Shown piece by piece: positions 7,174-10,399 of a DNA stretch of 10,399 nucleotides. Position 1 is the first letter of the stretch; each line of letters begins with the position of its first letter. The DNA is from JBOGGN01 sp050744165. Its GTDB lineage: Bacteria > Actinomycetota > Acidimicrobiia > Acidimicrobiales > Palsa-688. The notes under the pieces were generated by a model, which did not search any database, was not told the DNA's origin, and saw nothing but the letters and a program-made list of their open reading frames with translations. Location of the stretch: positions 1 through 10,399 of the forward strand of contig JBOGGN010000363.1 in the NCBI GenBank assembly GCA_050744165.1. The letters are read 5' to 3'. Both the position numbers and the translations under genes were made by a program.

Positions 7174-7893
7174 TTACGAGGGGGCGAGCTGGACGTGTGG
7201 GTTGGTTGTGCCGCCACGACGCATCGGACCGGTTCCCCCAAGGAAGGAAGGGGGGACGGAGAGGCTGACCTGCCAAGGGCTAGGGCTTCCCACCGCGGGC
7301 GAGCTGCCGATATCGGACACCCCCAACTGGTTTCCTTGAGCATTCCCTGAAGAGGACGCTCCGAAGACGTACAACACGATGACGTCGCCGTAGCGGTTGT
7401 ACTCATTGGGAACGAAACCACCATTTGTATACGAGCCCTCGGCCGTTACGGTCGAGCCCTTCAACTCGCACAAGGTTGGAAGAAGAATCGAAGATGACGG
7501 CCCGTTGTTACCCGCAGCCTGCATTTGGCTGTCGGATTCCACCGAGATCGGCAACGTCTTGCCGACCGAAGTGCCTGCTGACGGGAGTGTTGTTGTCGGT
7601 GCTGTCGTCGGGGGCAGGGACGGTGCTGTCGTCGAGGGGACAAACGGTGCCGTCGTGACCGGGGTGGTAGCGGTGGGGGTGCTCGTTACAACTCGGAGAG
7701 AGGACCGATGGCCGGAGCCGACCATGACAGCGGCCCCTGTTGCCAGGCCAATCACAAGGATCACCCCGGTAGCGATCGGCCGGGTCCGTCGTCGATTCAC
7801 GGCCGTCCGACGGAGAGAATTCGCCGACGGCAGCGGCACACGCGACAGATCCCCGACTAGACGACGGACCTGGTCATCGAATTCGTCGACCAT
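7174..7893 (-). CDS. anti-sigma-like single-pass membrane protein with extracytoplasmic domain
   Basis: This 239-residue protein starts at the ATG overlapping the sigma-factor stop (TGATG). Residues 1-39 are cytoplasmic (DEFDDQVRRLVGDLSRVPLP, then a basic RRTAVNRRRTR). One transmembrane helix follows at about 40-60 (IATGVILVIGLATGAAVMVG). A Thr/Pro-rich linker covers about 66-105. An extracytoplasmic domain follows, with LCELKGSTVTAEGSYTNGG and EYNRYGDVIVLYVF. Position and topology suggest it holds the partner sigma factor at the membrane and responds to an outside signal, although the short N-terminus has no zinc-binding HxxxCxxC motif. The last ~25 residues (GGTGPMRRGGTTNPH) look out of frame: a neighbouring frame there reads EPVRCVVAAQPTH, after which VQLAPS and the stop return in this frame. 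This suggests two compensating indels, near 7235-7239 and 7195-7199. Confidence 0.75.
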   Translation of the reverse strand: MVDEFDDQVRRLVGDLSRVPLPSANSLRRTAVNRRRTRPIATGVILVIGLATGAAVMVGSGHRSSLRVVTSTPTATTPVTTAPFVPSTTAPSLPPTTAPTTTLPSAGTSVGKTLPISVESDSQMQAAGNNGPSSSILLPTLCELKGSTVTAEGSYTNGGFVPNEYNRYGDVIVLYVFGASSSGNAQGNQLGVSDIGSSPAVGSPSPWQVSLSVPPSFLGGTGPMRRGGTTNPHVQLAPS

Positions 7894-8387
7894 CAGTGCC
7901 CTTCCTGTGAAAGTTGGCCCGCCAGGGCGAGCCGGCCCCGGGCGAGACGCGTCTTGACGGTGCTCTCTGGAACACCCGTCTCCGCCGCGATCTCTAGGAT
8001 CGGCATCCCGGCGATGTAGTGCAACACGAGGGCCTGCCGTTGCGGCCAGGGCAGCCTTCGAAGACCGGCGACCAGGGCGACACTGTCGGGACTCGGTTCG
8101 ACTCCGTCGCGACTTGGCCCATTTCGGGTCCAAGCCCGCACGGCCGATCGGGCCTTGTGCCAGCGATTGGTGGCCAGCCGCATGGCGACCGTGCGCACCC
8201 ACGCCTCGGGATTGTCGTAGGCGTTGATGCGCGTCCACCGCTGCCACGCCCTTATGTAGGCGTCCTGCAAGCAATCCTGTGCGTCGCCGAGGTCGCCGCA
8301 CGCGCTGTAGACCTGTGCCAACAGCTTTCGCTTCGTGCCCTCGTAGAACTCGTCGAAGCCTGGCTCGCCGACCCTCACTGCCTCCAC
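7893..8387 (-). CDS. ECF sigma factor, SigE-like
   Basis: This RNA polymerase sigma factor of the extracytoplasmic-function group directs transcription of a specific stress or envelope regulon. Region 2 spans about 10-80: FDEFYEGTKRKLLAQVYSAC, then GDLGDAQDCLQDAYIRAWQR, then NPEAWVRTVAMRLATNRWHK. Region 4 spans about 103-155: SVALVAGLRRLPWPQRQALV, then LHYIAGMPILEIAAETGVPE and STVKTRLARGRLAL, a complete helix-turn-helix. The start is uncertain. GTG at 8387 gives 164 residues, normal for the family; GTG at 8378 or further upstream is possible, and none has a well-spaced ribosome binding site. Frames reaching 8564 would run through the tRNA remnant and are not credible. It overlaps the anti-sigma-like gene by 1 bp and probably heads the operon through the PRC genes. 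Confidence 0.9.
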   Translation of the reverse strand: MEAVRVGEPGFDEFYEGTKRKLLAQVYSACGDLGDAQDCLQDAYIRAWQRWTRINAYDNPEAWVRTVAMRLATNRWHKARSAVRAWTRNGPSRDGVEPSPDSVALVAGLRRLPWPQRQALVLHYIAGMPILEIAAETGVPESTVKTRLARGRLALAGQLSQEGH

Positions 8388-8523
8388 CCATCCAACACCA
8401 AGGGCTTCCACTGCCGATGCACACCGGCGAACGACCCCGGAGGATTCACCTTCCGCCGAAGAAGTCGAATCGAAGGCGCACCGGCTCCACTCGGTCGAGC
8501 GCCGGCCATTCCTCGAGCTGCGG

Positions 8524-8565
8524 TGGAGACGAGGGGAGTCGAACCCCCGACGCCCTGCGTGCAAA
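8524..8565 (-). repeat. 3' half of tRNA-Ala(UGC): probable attachment site (attR) of an integrated element
   Basis: Read on the minus strand, these 42 bases match tRNA positions 32-73 exactly in geometry. They give the anticodon loop TTTGCAC (anticodon TGC), 3' anticodon stem GCAGG, 5-base variable loop, T stem GGGGG/CCCCT with loop TTCGACT, acceptor strand CGTCTCC and discriminator A. The bases upstream (GCCGA and beyond) cannot form the 5' anticodon stem, and no D-arm or 5' acceptor strand exists, so this is not a working tRNA. Tyrosine recombinases commonly integrate at this part of tRNA genes and leave a 3' duplicate at the far end of the element. Since the fragment's 3' end points to lower coordinates, host DNA would lie to the left and the element to the right, where the toxin-antitoxin modules are. 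Confidence 0.75.
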
Positions 8566-8700
8566 ATCGGCTGAGGCGGGTTCGCCTGGGTTCAAGGCAT
8601 CCAAAGCCGTTGCCCGGGAGCAGGCTCGTATTGGGCTGAACTGGACGGAACGACCTCGCACGCGGAGTGATCGCGGTCACCCTGATCCAGTACCGACCTT

Positions 8701-8729
8701 GTCGGCATTGGCCGACGCGATCGATCGCG
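8701..8729. repeat. back-to-back palindromes upstream of the VapBC operon
   Basis: GTCGGC (8701-8706) and GCCGAC (8711-8716) form a 6-bp inverted repeat around ATTG. It runs directly into a perfect 14-bp palindrome, CGCGATCGATCGCG, at 8716-8729. Both lie about 30-60 bp before the vapB start, so a regulatory or recombination-site role is possible. The function is unknown. Confidence 0.45.
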
Positions 8730-8741
8730 GCAGCAGGTCGG

Positions 8742-8760
8742 TGCATGTATTATGCATGCA
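8742..8760 (+). promoter_or_regulatory. vapBC promoter and operator, probably leaderless
   Basis: TATTAT at 8748-8753 fits the actinobacterial -10 pattern TANNNT and ends 6 bases before the vapB ATG, so transcription would begin at or next to the start codon (leaderless mRNA). The box is flanked by TGCATG (8742-8747) and CATGCA (8755-8760), a 6-bp inverted repeat centred on the -10. This is where VapB-type antitoxins with their toxin bind to repress their own operon. No clear -35 is visible. Confidence 0.6.
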
Positions 8761-8990
8761 TGCCGAACGTGCAAGTGCGGGATGTGCCAGATGAGGTCCA
8801 CGAGGGCCTGGTCCGCAGGGCAGAGCAGGCGGGCCAGTCGCTGCAGCAGTTCCTTGCGGCTCAGCTCGCGATCATCGCAGCGACGCCGACGATCGACGAG
8901 ATGCTGGAGCGGATCGAGCACCGTCGGAAGGGTCAGCTGCCGGCAAAGAGCGCGATCGAAGCGATCGAAGAGGAACGTGCTCGTCGTTGA
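8760..8990 (+). CDS. vapB: VapB/FitA-type ribbon-helix-helix antitoxin
   Basis: This 76-residue antitoxin neutralises the adjacent PIN-domain toxin and, with it, represses the operon. The N-terminus MPNVQVRDVPDEVHEGLVRR is the FitA-like ribbon-helix-helix pattern: a short beta strand (VQVRDVP) and two helices including AGQSLQQFLAAQLAIIA. The C-terminal half (TPTIDEMLERIEHR and IEAIEEERARR) is charged and would wrap around the toxin. I chose the ATG at 8760 because the homology starts there and a TANNNT box ends 6 bases upstream; a longer frame from 8667 reads into non-coding DNA. Its 3' end overlaps the toxin start by 14 bp. It lies just inside the proposed island boundary. Confidence 0.9.
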   Translation: MPNVQVRDVPDEVHEGLVRRAEQAGQSLQQFLAAQLAIIAATPTIDEMLERIEHRRKGQLPAKSAIEAIEEERARR

Positions 8991-9366
8991 CGCCTCTGTC
9001 CTCGCGCCCGTCATCGCCGACGCGGGCAGCGATGGACACCGGTTCAGAGAACGACTCCGCGATGAGACCGTGGCCGGACCGGACCTCCTACGGATCGAGG
9101 TCACCTCAGTCCTCCGGCGGCACGCCAACACTGGGCAACTGACGCCAGCCCAAGCAGCCGCCGCCATCAGCGACCTGCTCGACTTCCCGATCAGGGTGTT
9201 TCCGACAGCTCATCTTCTCCGCCGGGTCTGGGAGCTTCGGCAGAACATGACCGCATACGACGGCTGCTATATCGCACTCGCCGAGGCGGTGGACAGCCCG
9301 TTGGTAACCGCGGATCGCCGGCTTGCCAACTCGCCTGGATTGCGCTGCGAGGTCGAGGTCCTTTGA
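8977..9366 (+). CDS. vapC: VapC PIN-domain toxin ribonuclease
   Basis: This 129-residue endoribonuclease toxin cleaves RNA using a metal-binding acidic site, which halts growth when the antitoxin is degraded. The four PIN-domain acidic residues are all present: Asp5 in LVVDASVLAP, Glu41 in LLRIEVTSVL, Asp95 in TAYDGCYIALAE and Asp113 in LVTADRRLA. Length is typical. The start is GTG at 8977, overlapping the vapB stop by 14 bp, with the purine-rich AGAGGAA directly before it; translation is probably coupled to vapB. The intact active site indicates a functional toxin. Cellular target (tRNA, rRNA or mRNA) cannot be read from sequence. Confidence 0.93.
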   Translation: MLVVDASVLAPVIADAGSDGHRFRERLRDETVAGPDLLRIEVTSVLRRHANTGQLTPAQAAAAISDLLDFPIRVFPTAHLLRRVWELRQNMTAYDGCYIALAEAVDSPLVTADRRLANSPGLRCEVEVL

Positions 9367-9521
9367 TCCTCGAGCCGGCGTTCCGGGACACTGACGGGTT
9401 ATGTCTTGGACCTAGTCGTTCGGGGATGTTCGGCCACTTGTAGGCGGAAGGCAAGACCCGCGCGATGTGACGACGCGTGTTGCGTTGGCGGTCCTTCTGG
9501 CACCCGGGCCTGGGGCGGCGC

Positions 9522-9869
9522 TCAGAGCCCTAGGTGGAGCCGGAGAGCGTCGTCGAGGGCAGCCATCAGGGCTATGGGAACAACGCCGATTTTGGCACCC
9601 ACACGCTGGACTGCGACGGCTCGAATCTGTTCGGCTTGGGCCTTTGAGTCCTGCTGGAGCCCGGTGTCGACCGCCCGGAGAAAGACCTGAAACGAGTGGA
9701 CCCGTCCGATGCTCGATGTCACGGGCACGATTGTGACGACTCCACGTCCGAGACGTTCGGCCGTGGAGTTGGCGCCATCGTTGCTGACGAGCACTGCGGG
9801 TCGACGCTTGTTCGCTTCGGCGCCTTTGACCGGCTCCAAGTCCACGACGCGGATCTCACCGCGTCGCAT
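9522..9869 (-). CDS. mazF: MazF/PemK-type endoribonuclease toxin
   Basis: This 115-residue toxin belongs to the MazF/PemK family, which cleaves single-stranded RNA at short sequence motifs. The N-terminal RRGEIRVVDLEPVKGAEANK leads into RRPAVLVSNDGAN, the family hallmark, followed by VVTIVPVTSSI. The C-terminal half contains DSKAQAEQIRAVAVQRVG and a closing helix. The catalytic Arg and Thr/Ser positions (RRPAV, VPVTS) are kept. The Arg in GEIRVVDL replaces the Trp common in this family, a minor deviation. I prefer the ATG at 9869, where family similarity begins and the overlap with the antitoxin is 14 bp; an in-frame ATG at 9884 adds five residues. Neither has a ribosome binding site, in line with coupled translation. 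Confidence 0.92.
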   Translation of the reverse strand: MRRGEIRVVDLEPVKGAEANKRRPAVLVSNDGANSTAERLGRGVVTIVPVTSSIGRVHSFQVFLRAVDTGLQQDSKAQAEQIRAVAVQRVGAKIGVVPIALMAALDDALRLHLGL

Positions 9870-10089
9870 CGGTCGCCAAACCATCAGCCACGGTCACGTC
9901 CCACGCTGCGGCTTCGCCGGTCTGCTCCCACTCTGCGAAGGCATCTTCGTACTCCGCTCCGAGCTCGGAAGCACGCAGCATCCGCACGGCCTTATGCAAG
10001 ACGGCAGACCTTGAGGTGAATCCTTGTGAGCAGGCGTAGGCGTCGAGAAACTCGATGTCTTCGTCAGGAAGGCTGACACTCAGCTTCAT
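9856..10089 (-). CDS. mazE: MazE-type ribbon-helix-helix antitoxin
   Basis: This 77-residue protein is the antitoxin for the downstream MazF-type toxin. The N-terminus MKLSVSLPDEDIEFLDAYAC and the segment GFTSRSAVLHKAVRMLRA form a ribbon-helix-helix DNA-binding domain like that of mycobacterial MazE proteins. The acidic tail (YEDAFAEWEQTGEAAAWDVT, then VADGLA) is the expected toxin-binding part. The ATG at 10089 has no Shine-Dalgarno sequence; TAGCAT ends 6 bases upstream as a TANNNT box, suggesting leaderless transcription. The 14-bp overlap with mazF matches the vapB/vapC overlap in this window. Triple palindromic operator half-sites lie directly upstream. Confidence 0.92.
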   Translation of the reverse strand: MKLSVSLPDEDIEFLDAYACSQGFTSRSAVLHKAVRMLRASELGAEYEDAFAEWEQTGEAAAWDVTVADGLATDATR

Positions 10090-10126
10090 ACTTTAATGCT
10101 ACCACCGGTAGCACCATTGTGCTACC
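10090..10126 (-). promoter_or_regulatory. mazEF promoter with alternating TGCTACC/GGTAGCA operator
   Basis: Three half-sites alternate in orientation on the + strand: TGCTACC (10097-10103), GGTAGCAC (10107-10114) and GTGCTACC (10119-10126). They form two overlapping inverted repeats with 3-base and 4-base spacers. The first half-site overlaps the minus-strand TANNNT box (TAGCAT, 10096-10101), which ends 6 bases before the mazE ATG. This is the expected layout for autorepression by a ribbon-helix-helix antitoxin. Confidence 0.7.
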
Positions 10127-10254
10127 TACTCTGGGGGGTCCCGAAGTGCCGGCGCGAGGCGGGCAACAACAGCAAGCGTGATGGTGTCCCGGGACCAGCG
10201 ATAGGTGACGATGGGCGGTCGGGTTCCCGGGGCAGGCTCAGCCGGTGTTCGGGG

Positions 10255-10399
10255 CTAGGGAAGCAGTTCGAAGAAGGCGACATGAGCAGGTCGCACGACT
10301 GTGAAGTGCCGGTGGTCCAATGTGGCGATCTGGGTGATGCCGAGTCTTTCGGCCGCGGCCACCACGGACGAATCGACCGTGCCTAATCCAAGGTCGCGG
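10255..10399 (-). CDS. vapC: VapC-type PIN-domain toxin, C-terminal part (continues beyond the window)
   Basis: About 47 codons are visible before the TAG at 10255-10257, running in from the right edge. The translation contains LGLGTVDSSVVAAAERLG and ITQIATLDHRHFTVVRP, ending FFELLP. In PIN-domain toxins these hold the third and fourth acidic residues (the Asp in TVDSSVVA and the Asp in ATLDHRHF), so this is the C-terminal third of a VapC. The first two acidic residues and the antitoxin gene would lie beyond the window. It is on the same strand as mazEF but separated from it by 165 bp and an independent promoter. The protein appears intact where visible. Confidence 0.82.
   Translation of the reverse strand, partial: RDLGLGTVDSSVVAAAERLGITQIATLDHRHFTVVRPAHVAFFELLP

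Noticed and set aside
7005..7424. Extension of the first PRC-barrel protein to 7424
   Set aside because: The frame is open but its translation overlaps the anti-sigma-like gene and the 39-residue membrane ORF, and PRC homology begins at 7004.
8388..8564. N-terminal extension of the sigma factor to 8564
   Set aside because: It would begin inside the tRNA remnant, and the added residues do not resemble sigma region 2; the start near 8387 gives the normal length.
8524..8566. Functional tRNA gene
   Set aside because: Only positions 32-73 are present. The sequence that should hold the 5' anticodon stem, D-arm and acceptor strand does not pair or match.
8019..8794. Plus-strand frames with GVEPPTPCVQNRL-like and GDEGSRTPDALRAK-like translations
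   Set aside because: These peptides are translations across the tRNA fragment and the antisense of the sigma factor, a well-known source of false proteins.
1..10399. CRISPR arrays, transposases or an integrase
   Set aside because: No regularly spaced repeats and no transposase or recombinase motifs were found in any frame; an integrase for the proposed island must lie outside the window.

Overview
The window is GC-rich and tightly packed, with overlapping stop and start codons in several places. Its gene content includes KdpDE with a DUF4118 companion, a SigE-like ECF sigma factor followed by an anti-sigma-like protein, PRC-barrel proteins, and VapBC and MazEF modules. Together with apparently leaderless TANNNT promoters, this suggests a member of the Actinomycetota. 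The species cannot be fixed from the sequence.

Region 1 (1-4176, + strand) is the downstream end of a potassium-responsive kdp locus. KdpD starts before the window, and the first bases lie inside its Walker A motif. It overlaps kdpE by 4 bp. A 68-residue two-helix membrane protein and a DUF4118 membrane protein follow. The DUF4118 protein resembles the membrane and GAF part of KdpD but has no kinase. The kdpFABC pump genes would be expected upstream of the window.

Region 2 (4177-5994) is a low-density zone. It holds a 57-residue DUF4177-like protein, a strong 24-bp-arm hairpin between convergent genes, and a reverse-strand HExxH metallopeptidase split across two frames. About 400 bp (5583-5994) has no gene I can support.

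Region 3 (5995-8387, - strand) is a likely single operon. In order it encodes an ECF sigma factor, a single-pass anti-sigma-like protein with an extracytoplasmic domain, a 39-residue single-helix protein, and two PRC-barrel proteins. Three of its four junctions overlap (TGATG, ATGA, GTGA). The C-terminus of the anti-sigma-like protein appears to carry two compensating indels.

Region 4 (8524-10399) begins with the exact 3' half (positions 32-73) of a tRNA-Ala(UGC) on the - strand, without its 5' half. This is the expected scar of an integrative element in a tRNA gene. The geometry places the element on the high-coordinate side. That side is filled with toxin-antitoxin modules: a complete VapBC/FitAB type pair (+), a complete MazEF type pair (-), and the C-terminal end of another VapC (-). 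No integrase is visible, so the island is an inference from the tRNA scar and the cargo.
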